Shown here piece after piece: positions 49,590-60,468 of a DNA stretch of 64,000 nucleotides. The position numbers and the translations under genes were made by a program. The DNA comes from Cricetomys ansorgei. Taxonomy: Eukaryota > Chordata > Mammalia > Rodentia > Nesomyidae. Location of the stretch: contig JAMJFZ010003163.1 of assembly GCA_026225945.1 (NCBI GenBank), positions 18,412,501-18,476,500 on the forward strand, given 5' to 3'. Within the stretch, counting starts at the first letter, position 1. Each line of letters starts with the position of its first letter. The notes beneath the pieces are model-generated. The model searched no databases. It was not told the origin of the DNA and worked only from the letters and a program-made list of their open reading frames with translations.

Positions 49590-49950
49590 ACATTAGATGT
49601 TGATGTGGATTAATGAGAATGTCCTTCACGGGCTCATCAAGACCGTTGTGCTCGGTCTCCAGCTGGTGGTGCTATTTTGGGAGTTGGCAGAAACTACAAG
49701 AGGTGGACCCAGCAGAAAGATGCAGGTCATGAGGGTACGGCTTGGAAGGTTCCACCTGGCCCCAGTCCCTTCCCTGAGTGGCCACCACCTCTGCCAGCTC
49801 ATAGCATACCCAGAATCATGGAGCGAAGGACCATGGACTGGAAGTCTAAAGCCAGGAGCCAAAGTAAATCTTTCTTTTAAAGCTGTCTCCTCTCTTAGGC
49901 AGTTGGCCGCAGTGATGATGAAAGTAGCTTTTAATACAAATCTAAGCCGT
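49590..49950 (+). mobile_element. MaLR-type LTR fragment
   Basis: Contains CTCCAGCTGGTGGTGCTATT near the start and GGAGCCAAAGTAAATCTTTC near the end, in the order of ORR1/MLT1-like rodent LTRs, with a poly(A)-signal-like AGTAAA. The 186-codon minus-strand frame across it is a by-product. Confidence 0.5.
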
Positions 49951-50163
49951 TCCAAAAAGCCCCAAAAGAATAAATACAGAGTGGTATAGGGTACACACAA
50001 ACACCCAACAGATGAAAACAGAGGCAGAGATCGGCAAGAAAGAAGGCAGACTGAGCACAGACCAGGGAGCGATGTCAACAAGGGACCGAAAACACCTACC
50101 TGACCCAGGAATTTGCCCCCAGCAATGCCCTCTTTAAAAATAAGGGGAATACAAAGACATTGC

Positions 50164-50320
50164 CAAGGCGGGCGGTGTTGGCGCACGCCTAGGTGGATCT
50201 CTGTGAGTTCGAGGCCAGCCTCCGCTACAGCTCGAGTTCCAGGACTGCCAGAGTTACAGCAGAGAAACCCTGCCTCAAAAAATCAAAAAAAGAAAAAAAA
50301 AAGAGAGAAAGGAAAAAAAG
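50164..50320 (+). mobile_element. Internally deleted B1 SINE with target duplication
   Basis: GCGGGCGGTGTTGGCGCACG runs straight into GGTGGATCTCTGTGAGTTCG, so about 30 bases around the usual CCCAGCACTTGGGAG box are missing. Ends in a long A-rich tail. AAAGACATTG flanks it at 50153-50162 and 50321-50330. Confidence 0.9.
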
Positions 50321-50490
50321 AAAGACATTGTCACATAATGACAAGAACTCATCGTCAATCTCTATAAAATAATTAATTTCAGATGCAAAAACAAACAAAC
50401 AAAACCTCCTCTACCTCTGAGCCCATTTATACAACATCCAAAACAGGCAAACCTGGGAACTTAGAAGTCAAGATGGCCCTGAAGTAGCCG

Positions 50491-50570
50491 GTAAACGGTG
50501 TGCCAAGGTGTCCTGAGGTGCTAATCACCTGTAAACGGTGTGCCAAGGTGTCCTGAGGTGCTAATCACCT
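50491..50570 (+). repeat. Perfect 40-base tandem duplication
   Basis: 50491-50530 and 50531-50570 are identical, beginning GTAAACGGTG and ending CTAATCACCT. Exactly two units. Confidence 0.97.
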
Positions 50571-50914
50571 GGATGCTTTCAGTTGTAATTCTGGCATGAT
50601 GCATTCATAGTTTACTGAAAAGGCTGACCTCATCGGCCCTCCCCTATCGGAGTGCCTCATTGTTTCCTCTGTGCTCCTCCACCATTTCCCAGCTGAGCAG
50701 ACCCTCTGACCTCCAAAGTCCTGTACCAGCGTCATCCCTCACCTTGCCATCATGGGCTTTGGTTGTTCCTTAAGTATGGCATGGGCCCATTCTGCCCCAG
50801 GGCATAAGCTCATCTTTCTGGTACATAGCCTACATATAGTGTATTGGTGTAACCAGAATACCGGAGCTCACACTGCCTGATACCACAGATGCCTGGGAGC
50901 AGAAACAACAATTA
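50571..50914. other. Intergenic DNA, no gene seen
   Basis: No repeat or exon recognised. Confidence 0.4.
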
Positions 50915-51595
50915 AATTTTTAATTAATTCTTTGAGAATTTCAGACAGTGTGTTTCACTACCCACCCAATCTTGATTCCTCTTTTTCTTTTTAAAATTCT
51001 ATCATGTCCAACTTGGACTGCCCATATCTCTTAGGTGTGTGGCCACCCATGGACTGTGGTTGACCCACCGCAGACCACATCCTTAAATTTAAAAAAATAA
51101 AATAAAGAAAAAAGAAAGCTTGACTCTCCTCTCCCAGAAGCTGTCAATAGCTCCTTGACTAGGGACAGGTCTTCATGTCCCCTCCCTTCCCCATGCTGGG
51201 ACTTTGTCTCTTTTAACCTCGTACGGGTCTTGTACCTGCTGTCACAACAGCTGGGAGCTCCTGTGAGCAACTGCCCAGGTGTATCCAGAAAACATTCTTT
51301 CCTTGTTCTCCACCCTGGCTCTTACAGTCTTTCTGCCCCCTTTCCCAATGATCCATTAGCCTCGGGAGGAGGGGATGTGATATAGATTTCCCATTTAGGG
51401 CTGAGCTTTCTGCAGTCTTATTCTCTGTGTTCATCAATTGTGGCTCTCTGCCTTGATCATCATTTACTACAGAGAGCAGCTTCTCCGACAAGGGCTGTGA
51501 GTGGCACTAATCAGAGCTGAGTACAGCGTTGAGTCATTAGGAGCCCGTTTAATTCTGTCTGCTTAGAAAAATGAGGGTAGGATCTTCCCTACAAT
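50915..51595 (-). mobile_element. Rodent L1 (Lx-type) 3' UTR fragment, minus strand
   Basis: Reading rightward from 50915 the sequence is the reverse complement of a rodent L1 3' UTR: the T-rich end, then TTGACTGCCC-like wording at 51010-51070, the segment at 51120-51270 and the segment ending near 51590. No coding L1 sequence is included, so open frames here are incidental. Confidence 0.7.
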
Positions 51596-53199
51596 TGATT
51601 CTTTAAAACTGTGCTTTATTCAGAGCTGGCAACCCGAGGTTGCGGTGATACCAGCTAACAGGAGGTTTCTGTTCTCCATCAGTTAAAGAACTCAGAGACG
51701 GAGACGCTTGGCTCAGAGTGAGAGTTATTAGCTAGCATTACTGTTGTCTCCAGTAGAGAAGCCTCCCATGCCCACCCCACCCCAAGAGCTGGGGAGAGCA
51801 CAAACTCTGAAGGAGTTTGGGTTTTTATTTGTGTTTGAATGTCCCACCCAGTGAAAGGTGTCTCTGTGTCCCTTTCTGTAGCAAGGATTAGGCCTCTGCC
51901 TCTGCCCCAGAACACAGGAACTGTTTGGCTGGGTAAGAGTGGGAGCCCCAATCCCATGTGCTCTTTGTGCTGTACACAAAGGTACAGAGAGACCCACCAC
52001 ATATGATGAGAAATGGGCTACATTTCAGAGAAATGGGAACTTACCGCTGAAAACAAACAGCCACAAAGAAATGGACACTTTCACCTATTGCTGGGGGCAG
52101 AAAGCCATTAAAAATCTCACACTGGTTTTATCTCCCCCATATTCTATCAGGGTCTACAGCACCAGTAGCAGGTTGACATCTTTTAAATGTTGCCTTATGT
52201 CATATCTTTGGCCTACAGTAGGCTCATGTGTAAGACAGGGAGAGGGACAAAAAAACCTGGTTATTCCACAGCTCAGTCTTGACCCTCTAGTCATGAAGTC
52301 AGTCCATTTCTGGGACTTGTGACTTACCTAGGTGCCTCTATCACCCAGATGGTCAGAGTCTGGGCTGGGTGCTTTCAAATTCTTGACCTCTGATTCAAGG
52401 AGTTGAAATAAAGGTGCATATAGATCACAAATGGCATGGATACATTATTCAAAGCAAAGTACAGATTAAAAAGGAAGACACTGTCTAGATTGACAACAGG
52501 CCAACTGCGTAAGTGTACTCTCAGGGTCTGGTTATTGTTTGGGGCCAGGAGTTTGCTTACTAGGGTTGTAGCAGGTGATTCTCTACTTTGACAGAATAAG
52601 TTATATAACCATTTTCCTACCTCATAAATCCCTTCCTATAATGCATCTGATTTTAATCATATGTATACCTATTAATGCAGAAGCATAAGATGATAAATAG
52701 GGGATTCTCCCTAAAAGTTCTCATTGAGGACACTATTTGCCTTATTTTGCTTTCACGGAAAACCAGTCCAGACTGCAGTTGAACAGGATCTAATTTAGGT
52801 GGTTGTTAAGGGGAAAGAAACTTATTACATTGATCAATGGGGCTGGGAGGTGAGGGGGGCTCAGTGTAGGGCTCCTAGGTTGGCTAACAGGTTGCTAGAT
52901 ACATTGTTCAGATACATTGTGCACAGTGCAGTTAGGTGGTGCTGTCAGGCCACCAAGTGCTCTGTTAGAAGAGGGGTCTGTGTGTAGTCCGAGCTAAGTA
53001 GAATCCCAGGCTGCTAAGCTATTGCCTCTGCCTGCCTGCCTGCCTGCTCTCATTACCTTCCCTTGCTCTCTTCCCTCATTCTCTGGATGCATGAGCTCAG
53101 GAACTTCCTGAAACTCTGAGTCTAGTTCATGGGCCATTGTATCCATCTTGGAGCCCTCCAGGGGCATCTGGACACACAGGGCCTCTTCCCGAAGTTATA
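51596..53199. other. Intergenic DNA, no gene seen
   Basis: Contains a (TGCC)n run at 53030-53046 and a local repeat of AGATACATTGT (52897-52921). No exon recognised. Confidence 0.4.
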
Positions 53200-53860
53200 G
53201 ACCCAGTAAACAATTGCTGGGTAACCTGGAGTAATTATAGCAATCAGGAAGTTAAAATGGGCCGATGGGGGAGTCAATAGAGGAGAGAATATCAAGGTAC
53301 AAATTATCTGAAGAAATGAGGAAAATAAGGGGACTCTAATTAGAGAAGGGGAAGGAGATAAATACAGAAAAGGGAATGGGGAAGGTAAAATAATAACAAG
53401 GATGTCTGAAAAGTCATAAAAAATTATACTATTAACTACCTACCTAAAAATAGCTGTGGCGCACATAAGTCCTTACATAAATATGCAGATAAAATTGAAA
53501 TGAAATTTTCCTGCCTGGGTTGACAGTGCTACCCCCAAAGCTATCGACCATCTAACAAAAACCCAAGAGAAACCCTCTTCTGTGTTGTTGGTCAGGGTTG
53601 TCCAAGAGACTCCCAGAACATCATAGGCTATTGACATTGCCCTTGTTTGGTCCCCAGAAGTGGAAAGTAAGTCCCTACTGATGAAGACACCATGTACTTA
53701 GGATCTAGGGCCCAAATACCCCCAAGCAGGATCTGACCTGAAAGCTTCCTCCCTAAAAACTAGCTTTCATAGTATGAAAAAGCACGATGCAAACTCCCAA
53801 AAGAGGGAGACAACCAATAGTCCTACCCGACCATGATACCTTTGAACCACAACAGTGACT

Positions 53861-54198
53861 TGTTGTAGAAGTTTATTTTTAGTTGTTTAAAATAAACCTT
53901 TTGTGCACTGCTGGGGGAAGGGCCATCTATATGGGCCTTGGCATTTTGTATTGTCTGCAGGTGTTGGATTTATGTGGGGGATGTTTGATAGCAAATGATC
54001 TGCATATGCTATCGGTAGAACACCTGAGGAGTTTTAGATCAATACAAACACCTGGGCTCAGACACGCAGGGTTCCACTGTCCAGTATGCCCCTGGCCATG
54101 ATGGTGGTTCCCTCTGCAGAGGTTTGGAAGAGTTTGCATCTATGAAATGCCTCCAAGTGGTTCCTTGCTGAGCCACCCAGAAGCAGCATACTCCTACA
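53861..54198 (+). mobile_element. ERVK-like solo LTR (copy 2) inside the L1 3' region
   Basis: This 338-base element starts TGTTGTAGAAG, ends CTCCTACA and is flanked by the perfect 6-base duplication GTGACT (53855-53860 and 54199-54204). Removing it rejoins the L1 sequence cleanly. TG...CA ends with a 6-base target duplication are typical of ERVK-class elements. It is the same family as the LTR at 42111-42446, aligned end to end with many substitutions. No internal retroviral sequence remains, so it is a solo LTR produced by recombination. I cannot name the family. Confidence 0.8.
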
Positions 54199-54615
54199 GT
54201 GACTGGCAAGGTTTAGTAACCCCAAGGGAGCACCAGAGGACGCATACCTTGACAGTAACAAACAACTCCCTAATGGGGCTTAAGACCCACCCAACAAGAG
54301 GGAAATCATGCTTGCTTCTGGAAACCTAGCAAAACCTAGAGCTAGTGAAGTCATGGAACTTGGAGGAGAACCTACAACTTTGAATTTACTAAACCAGCAT
54401 AATTCCTAACTACATTCTAAATATTTGTTCTTATACCAACAGAAAAGTATAGTCCTCACCCCTCATCAGGGAAACTTCTCTTTGCAATAAATGGGAAACA
54501 TTACAGAAAACCACAACCTATCAAAATGCAGAGTTGTGGAGCCCTGTCCCAACAATACATCTACAGTACAACTCTTGCACCTAAGCCTCAGAGATCGTTG
54601 TGGACAAGGGAACAG

Positions 54616-55059
54616 TGAGATTGTGGAGCAGGGCAGAATAGAACAGAGGCTCCTCCATCTTGTATTCTTGGTGAGGCCATTTCAGGTTTAACTAGAATTT
54701 GATCTCCTCTATGAAGAATCCCATGGAAAATTCTATTCTAGGAACTCTATTCTAGGAACCCAAGGCCAAGATTTCCTAGCTAAGTTATCTCTGTTAAACT
54801 GCGTGTTTGTGCAGAAGTTAGCCGCTTATCTTAGCTTCTGTTAAATTGCCTGCCTCTTCAAAGCTCCCCTGCAGCTGCAGAGCGAGATGCCAGGATCCAA
54901 GATGGTTTTCTTGCCTTCAGAAGCCCCATGTTTTGGACACTCAGGGCCACATCTAGGTTCCCAAATATTTGTCTGTAGTCACAGCTGGCTGAAATAAAGA
55001 ACTTGCAATTGGCTATAAACTGTGTTTGAGTGGTCATCTCTGACAGGCTACCCATAACA
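54616..55059 (+). mobile_element. ERV1-like solo LTR inside the L1 3' region
   Basis: About 440 bases foreign to the L1, starting TGTGGAGCAGG (54622) or six bases earlier and ending CCCATAACA at 55059. Near the 3' end is an AATAAAG poly(A) signal followed by a U5-like stretch, and L1 sequence resumes with TTTTGTCTCCTAG. This layout and wording resemble gammaretrovirus-type (ERV1) rodent LTRs. ACAG occurs at 54612-54615 and 55057-55060 and may be the 4-base target duplication, but then the ends are not perfectly canonical. About 50 bases of L1 around the site also appear lost. Confidence 0.6.
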
Positions 55060-55334
55060 GTTTTGTCTCCTAGAAATGTTAGAAGCTACACCCGTGAGGT
55101 CTCACCAACATGGCTGCCTAACATGAGCTAACCAAGGACAAAGACAACACCAACAGACCTGCTGACATGGACAGAGGAAATCTCATAGAGCCTCAACCTT
55201 ATTCAAAGAACTACAGGCAACTAAGGAATGCTGAGAGCTAGAGAAATCATCTTCCCCAGGGAAGAGCATACCAATTCATGGTCCAATACCAAATGGTCAG
55301 CCTGAATACACACATACGGGAACATTATATAGAC

Positions 55335-55455
55335 TTATCCGATTGTATTTTTGTATTTTGTATTTGTACTATATTTGTATTTATTTTGTATTTGTATTAT
55401 TTTGTATATATTTGTATATACATACATATGCATATACCTATACGTACATATATAT
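55335..55455 (+). repeat. AT-rich (TTTGTAT)n-type expansion in L1 3' UTR
   Basis: Imperfect TTTGTAT/TTGTATT units followed by alternating TATATA/CATACA. The other rodent L1 3' UTR in the window (around 42850-42890) has only a short TATA-rich segment here, so the array grew inside this copy. Confidence 0.7.
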
Positions 55456-55594
55456 ATTCATAACAAAGAAAAAAGAGGCAATTAATTTGAAAGAGAGCAA
55501 TGGGGGTACACAGGAGGATCTGGAGGGAGGAAAGAGAAGAGGAACATGATTTCTTATATTATCTCAAAAGATAAAAATTCTTTAAAAAAAAGAA

Positions 55595-55891
55595 AAACAA
55601 TAGCTGGGAAAATAAAAGAGGGGGCAGAGCTACTTGGAGGAGGCTCACCAACCTATCAAGCTGCCAGAAGCTGAGCAGAGTGCTCCCAGGTTGCTGATTC
55701 TGTGAGCTGTCACTCGTATTGAGGTGGCTATCAGTGATGCAGCTGCCTGTGCATCTTCTCTACCCCTGTAAGGAACCCCTCACCCCAATAAACTCATTGG
55801 CCAGCCAATTTGAACTTTGGTATGTGATTGTTATTTTGCTCTGCCATTGGTTCCCTATCTTGGCTGAACAGACATCCTCAGGAAAAATTCT
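55595..55891 (+). other. Unclassified stretch between L1 and LTR
   Basis: No gene seen. CACCCCAATAAACTCATTGG near 55780 resembles the poly(A) region of rodent LTRs, so this may be a worn LTR fragment, but its ends were not found. Confidence 0.3.
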
Positions 55892-56420
55892 TGTTAGGGG
55901 CAGACGGAAGGGGACCCCTGAGAAATCACCAGGACTCGAGATCGATGCAAAAGCAAAAGATTTATTTCCAACGCGTTGGGGTCCACTTTCACAGATTCCT
56001 CAAGCGAGGCAGGTGAGAGTGACAATCAGCACATTCCGAGCATGGTTTATATATGCTTTTCAAAGGCAGAGCCCAGCAACAGAGCACCAGGTGCATTTCA
56101 TTGGCTACACAGTCATGTGGGTACCACCCCTCAAACTAACTGGTGCTGGCACACAGCAAGGTTGCAAGCTCCTAGAAAATGCAAGCTCAGGGTTTTAGTC
56201 AACTCAGGTTGGGGGGAAACTCCCAGCCCAGGGCCATCAGTCAGCAGTCCATATCTTGTTCGTCCCAGAAACTATCTTTCTTATTCAAGTTCTGGAAACT
56301 GTTTTGAGTCACCTTGCCCCTGACTTGGGCTTACACAGTTTTGGTGCTCTCAGAAGACTGACTAAAGTTTGGCTGCTTTGATCTTGTCCTTTCAATCTCA
56401 CATAACTTGAGAGACTCACA
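55892..56420 (-). mobile_element. Solo LTR of an endogenous retrovirus, minus strand
   Basis: Read on the minus strand, this has LTR layout: CCAAT box (complement near 56101-56105), TATA box (TTTATATATG at 56046-56055 is its complement), AATAAA (complement at 55961-55966) and a 3' end in CCCTAACA (complement TGTTAGGG from 55892). The 5' end near 56420 is not sharply defined and no target duplication was found. No gag, pol or env sequence adjoins it. CpG content is fairly high (ACGCG, ATCGAT), suggesting moderate age. It lies about 340 bases upstream of the coding start and points away from the gene. Class is uncertain, perhaps ERVK-like. Confidence 0.6.
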
Positions 56421-56540
56421 TCACAGAGAGAAGCTGTAAAGGAGAATGTGGCAGAAATCCAGGGGAGACAGTAACCCCCGAGAAGGGGGTGTGATCTCAT
56501 GGGAAAGCGTGGGAGGTAGCTTACATCCTACCTCCACTCT

Positions 56541-56760
56541 GACCCCTGACCTAGATGGTTGCTAAGTCAACAGTGACCTCACAATCACTCCCCAGACCTT
56601 CTGTCCCCAAAGCCAACATCTACCTGCTCCCTACCCCTGCCTTTTATCATTACATCCAGAGGCTACACCCTGCCTCTGGCTCAACCACATCAGCAGACCC
56701 AGGGGTCATGAGAAAAGAATAGCAGTCTCTCCTCCTACAGGACACAGCCAAGACATCAAC
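56541..56760 (+). promoter_or_regulatory. Candidate promoter/5' UTR of the C16orf78-like gene
   Basis: The 220 bases before the start codon are unique, without a TATA box. They hold GTTGCTAAGTCAAC (56558-56571), close to the X-box bound by RFX factors, and three bases later TGACCTCA (56574-56581), close to a cAMP-response element. RFX2 and CREM are established regulators of male germ-cell genes, which would suit a testis-expressed gene. The transcription start is not determined. If CTCCTACAG at 56732-56740 is a real splice acceptor, the promoter lies further upstream. Confidence 0.4.
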
Positions 56761-56910
56761 ATGGCAGAAGAGCCAGAAGACCTCAAGAATCTGATGCCCA
56801 CTGAGAGGAAGTCCATGTGGAGGACAGTTGAGGAGAGGAGAATGTCTGACCTCACCCGGGTGCTGGAGTGGCTAGAGCGGAGGCAGGGCAAGAAGAAGCG
56901 CGCCAACCAG
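56761..56910 (+). CDS. C16orf78: Coding exon 1 of a C16orf78-like gene (residues 1-50)
   Basis: The ATG sits in a strong start context (A at -3, G at +4) and opens 50 codons that end at a CAG|GTGTGT splice donor in phase 0. Read-through past the donor gives 39 unrelated codons, as expected for intron. The peptide starts acidic (MAEEPEDLKN), then holds a charged, probably helical stretch (about residues 15-42, Glu/Arg-rich with regular Leu and Trp) and ends in a Lys/Arg cluster. I recall the human C16orf78 N terminus as very similar, including the PTER and ERRMSDLTRVLEWLERRQGKKK segments; that recall is the basis for the name. Mouse symbol: 4933402J07Rik. Function is not established; no enzyme motif, signal peptide or membrane segment is visible. 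A possible acceptor (CTCCTACAG, ending at 56740) would allow an upstream 5' UTR exon. Confidence 0.8.
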
Positions 56911-58489
56911 GTGTGTAAAATGGAAGAATTTTCTGGAAGACTTTATGCAAGATTATTAACAGGAGAGAAAGTTGAAATCAAATACCAGACAATAGGGGAT
57001 CATATTTTAAACACTGGGGTAAGCTCATAGGAAGGTCCTCAAAGAGATGTCACTCACTGTGGTGGGGCCATCTGTATGTCTTAATGCCAATTGTCGTGAT
57101 GGAGCTTCTATCTCACTAAAGACAATCTTTCCTAGTGACTGTATTCTAAGGGATGGCTTCAGGTCCCTGGGAAAGATGCTTCTCTATGGAAAATGTAGGA
57201 TGGGGCTAATAGATTTATATGTCAGAGGGAAAGAGAAAGAGATTGCCCAAATACAAGTGCCCTGAAGTAGATTCTCTATAGGGCACATAAGTCAGAGTCT
57301 ACAGTGAGGAAGAAGTCTGTCTAAGGTTCCATCAAACTGTGAGCATTGCTAGTATTGCTAGTATTGGAAACAGCCATGGGCACTGGCTTTTGGGATCTCC
57401 ATGAGGGTAAGATAGATGCCTTCCCACTGTCCCCAGTCTCCTCCTTCTTCCTGGTGTCTCCAGAATAGACCATTCACCCGTACTGCCATCCCCCACCAAG
57501 ACACCTACTAACATAAACTTTTCTCCTCTCACCCCTTCACCAGCCCATTCCTCATTCTCTGGGAGTCTTAGATATCAAATCTGCCTCAGTTTTCCCCAGA
57601 GTTTAGGTCCCCTGGGATCATCATCTGTGACAATCAAGTCAGGCCTGTGAAAGGCCATACCCTCCTTGGAAGATAGGCAGATCCCACGTCCCCCAGCCTC
57701 AGGTGATGCTTGGATCCTATAGCCTCCCGTCCCAGAGCAAATGGGTTAAGAGAGCACGACCGAGAATGTCACGCGTCCTGTAGCTAACTTTTTTGTCACC
57801 CACTGCCCCTACCCAGGCTGGAAGGCCAGGGCCATGATTACCCCCAGCTGAAAAAGAAGAAAGCTGAGATGAACAGCAGCCATGGAGCTAATAAAGGACA
57901 GCGATATCTCAGATTCAGACTTATCCAGTTCCCATGTGTCGGAGCTTTGTTAGGCCGAGCTCCTCGCAGCTGCCTCCACTCCTGCAGCTCCACACTCTGC
58001 TTCCAGGCAGATGCTTGCCTGCTTGCCTGCTTACTCCTCACGTGCAGTCCACGAATGTGGAAGAGCTAGCCCCATGCCCACCAGACACGCACAGACTCTG
58101 ATGAGCGTTCCTCTCTAAATGGTCCGGATAGCCTGTGCCTCCCATCCTCTGGAATGGAGGGCAGTGGAGAGCTGGTTGCTGGATCTCTTGGAGTTCAGTA
58201 TCAGTCTTAGGAAACTCTATTTATTTTGTGGTTAACAGGTTCCCCATCACCTTCCACAGAGATTGTATTCTAGCATTTCAGCAGCTTTGCCTTACATGTG
58301 GCTTCATATAAAAATTTTAAACCTAGGGAGGAAACAAATTTACATTTAAAACACAAATCTCCATCCATCACCAAGTGCCACAGAAGCTTCTAGATTTCTA
58401 AAGAAGAGACCCTTTGGTGAAGAAGCCCCTGTGGTCTCCATTCCTCTCTCACAGGGTCAGGCTTACAATCCTGACTTTGCCTCTCATTA

Positions 58490-58890
58490 GGTGGCTTTCT
58501 GAACACTGTGGTAACACCTGACAGAAACAACTGAATCAAAGCAAGATTTCTTTGGATCGTGCTTCCAGTAGGTTCAGGCCATCACGGTAGGGAGGGTGCA
58601 ATGGGGATGAGCAATCATGCAGCAGGAAGAAGAAAAACCCACTAGAGAGGGCAAGGGTAGGATACTGCCCCTAACACATACCCCTAAGGACCTATTTCTC
58701 CCATTGGCCCTTACCCACCTCTCAATCATGCCATCATGGTATGAATTCATCAAGGGATGAATCTTGACTGGGTCAGACTCCTCAGGATCCAATTGTGTCT
58801 GGAAACATCAAAGACATACACAGAGAGGTCTGCTCTGCCAGCCTCCGGGTGATTCTCTGTCCAGTCAAGTTGACAGTCCTGACTAATCAG
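58490..58890 (-). mobile_element. ORR1-like MaLR LTR, minus strand (intron 1)
   Basis: CACTGTGGTAACACCTGACA at the left and CCAGTCAAGTTGACAGTCCT at the right are reversed ORR1-type ends. Diverged. Confidence 0.5.
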
Positions 58891-59233
58891 CTCAGCCTTC
58901 ATGCCAGACTACTTAAAATGCTGCCGGCACCATGGGACACACTTGGGCTGAAGTTCCCTCAGTCACAGAAGACTTTGAATTACTGTCTTGCGCTTTGCTT
59001 GAGTCTAAGGCTTTACTGCATCACCTTCCCAGAATTCCACCAAACCGGTTGACTGTAATAGAACTGTTCTGAGGGCACCACAGAGGAAGAAATACCCTAC
59101 TCCTTACTCCACCTGAAAACCCAGCCTTGGCCCAAACTCTGACTCCTTTTCCCACTAAGCAAACAAAACCATACTGACACGAACCCGCTGCCCTGCCTCA
59201 GAAGGCAACTCTATGACTCCTGGTCTTGGATAT

Positions 59234-59641
59234 TGTGCTGCTTAGTTTGTACGCCAATATGACACAACCAGGATCTTCTTGAAAGAGGCAACTTTGATTG
59301 AGAAAATGTCTCCATCAGATTAGCTCATAGGCAAGCATGTGGGGCATTTCACTGATTAATGATTGTTGTGGGAGGGCTCAGCTCATTATACGCAATGTCA
59401 GCTCTAGGCACTAGGGTCCTGGATGGTATAAGAAAGCAGCCTGAGCAAGCCATGGAGAGCAAGCCAGTAAGCAGCATTCCTCCATGGCTTCTGCCTTTGG
59501 GTGTCTGCTTGAGTTTCTTCCCTGACTTCACTTCATGATGGACTGTGATCGGGACAAACAAGTCATATCAACACTTTTCTCCCAAGTTGCTTTTGGTCGT
59601 GGTATTTTATCAAAACAATGGAAGTCAAACAAGAACAGACA
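59234..59641 (+). mobile_element. MTD-like MaLR solo LTR (intron 1)
   Basis: This 408-base element starts TGTGCTGCTTAG and ends AAGAACAGACA, with GTGGGAGGGCTCAGC and CTTCATGATGGACTGTGATC inside. Same family and orientation as 13546-13950. The AATAAA signal is not preserved. Confidence 0.75.
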
Positions 59642-60272
59642 TACCCTGGTTTTTCAGTCCTGCCCTTCACCAGCTCAGCAACCAGCCCATAGCCCTTACA
59701 GATGCTTCGTGTCACATCCTAGTTCAGTTACTGCTCATGGAACCTAAACTGAGCCATGGAAAGAGCAGGCATTTGCCCAGGATAGCACAGCCACTGAGCA
59801 AGTGACAGAAGAGATTTCCACAGGGACAGGGTGACCTAGAGCTGAGAGCCTGGACCATCCAACTCTAGGAACCACAAGTGCCATACGCCCAGGGAAGTCA
59901 GTGAATCTGATGTTTCAGCATCCTCTTCCCGCCTTGATAAGGTTGGATGGGAGACTTCCCAAGTGACATCATCCTTAATACATCCTTCAAGGCTCTTTGT
60001 CCATGGGAACTTAAAGGTCCCCAGAAGCTTGTCCTCCCTGCTCCCGCAGTGGAGCAGCAAGGTCACCCCAGGCCACAGACACAATTCTCAGCAGCACTAC
60101 TCAGTCACCAGCAGATCCCAGAAGCCACATAAAGAGCCAGAAACCATTGCCCCCTTAAATAATAGCACTGGAGGACTGGAAGCAAACACCCTGGAGGATT
60201 TCTGGCTAGCCAGCCTAGCCAGAATGTTGAGCTGAGTGCTCAGTGAGAGACTCAAAAATAAGGTTGAGCTTC

Positions 60273-60409
60273 TCTGTGATGGTGGTTGCATACCTTTAAT
60301 CCTAGCACTCAGGAGGCAGAGGCAGGTGGATCTCTGCGAGTTCGAGGCCAGCCTGGTCTACAGAATGAGTTCCAGGACAGCCAATGTGTTACGACAGAAA
60401 ACTTGTTTG

Positions 60410-60410
<1 letters not shown>
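60273..60410 (+). mobile_element. B1 SINE (intron 1)
   Basis: TGATGGTGGTTGCATACC, TTTAATCCTAGCACTCAGG and GAGTTCGAGGCCAGCCTGG. The expected A-tail has turned into the (AAT)n array. Confidence 0.85.

Positions 60411-60468
<58 letters not shown>

Larger units (their letters stand above)
53200..55590 (+). mobile_element. 5'-truncated rodent L1, 3' region only, with two LTRs inserted
   Basis: The sequence follows the 3' region of Lx/L1-type rodent elements: an A/G-rich part at 53260-53420, the segment ending in GAACCACAACAGTGACT at 53844-53860, the segment at 54205-54610, and the final part from about 55065 ending in an A-rich tail near 55590. No ORF2 reverse-transcriptase coding is seen. It is split by an ERVK-like LTR (53861-54198) and an ERV1-like LTR (about 54616-55059), and contains an AT-rich expansion at 55335-55455. 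The exact 5' limit is unclear; similarity is clear from about 53260. Confidence 0.75.

Noticed and set aside
49626..50186. 186-codon minus-strand ORF
   Set aside because: It lies antisense over a MaLR LTR and ends in a B1, so it is a repeat by-product.
56911..57030. Read-through of exon 1 to an 89-codon ORF as an unspliced gene
   Set aside because: A donor at 56911 and in-phase downstream exons 2 and 3 explain the gene better; the extension has a different composition.
13546..59641. The three MTD-like LTRs as ends of one provirus
   Set aside because: They are on different strands, differ by many substitutions, and have no retroviral internal sequence between them.
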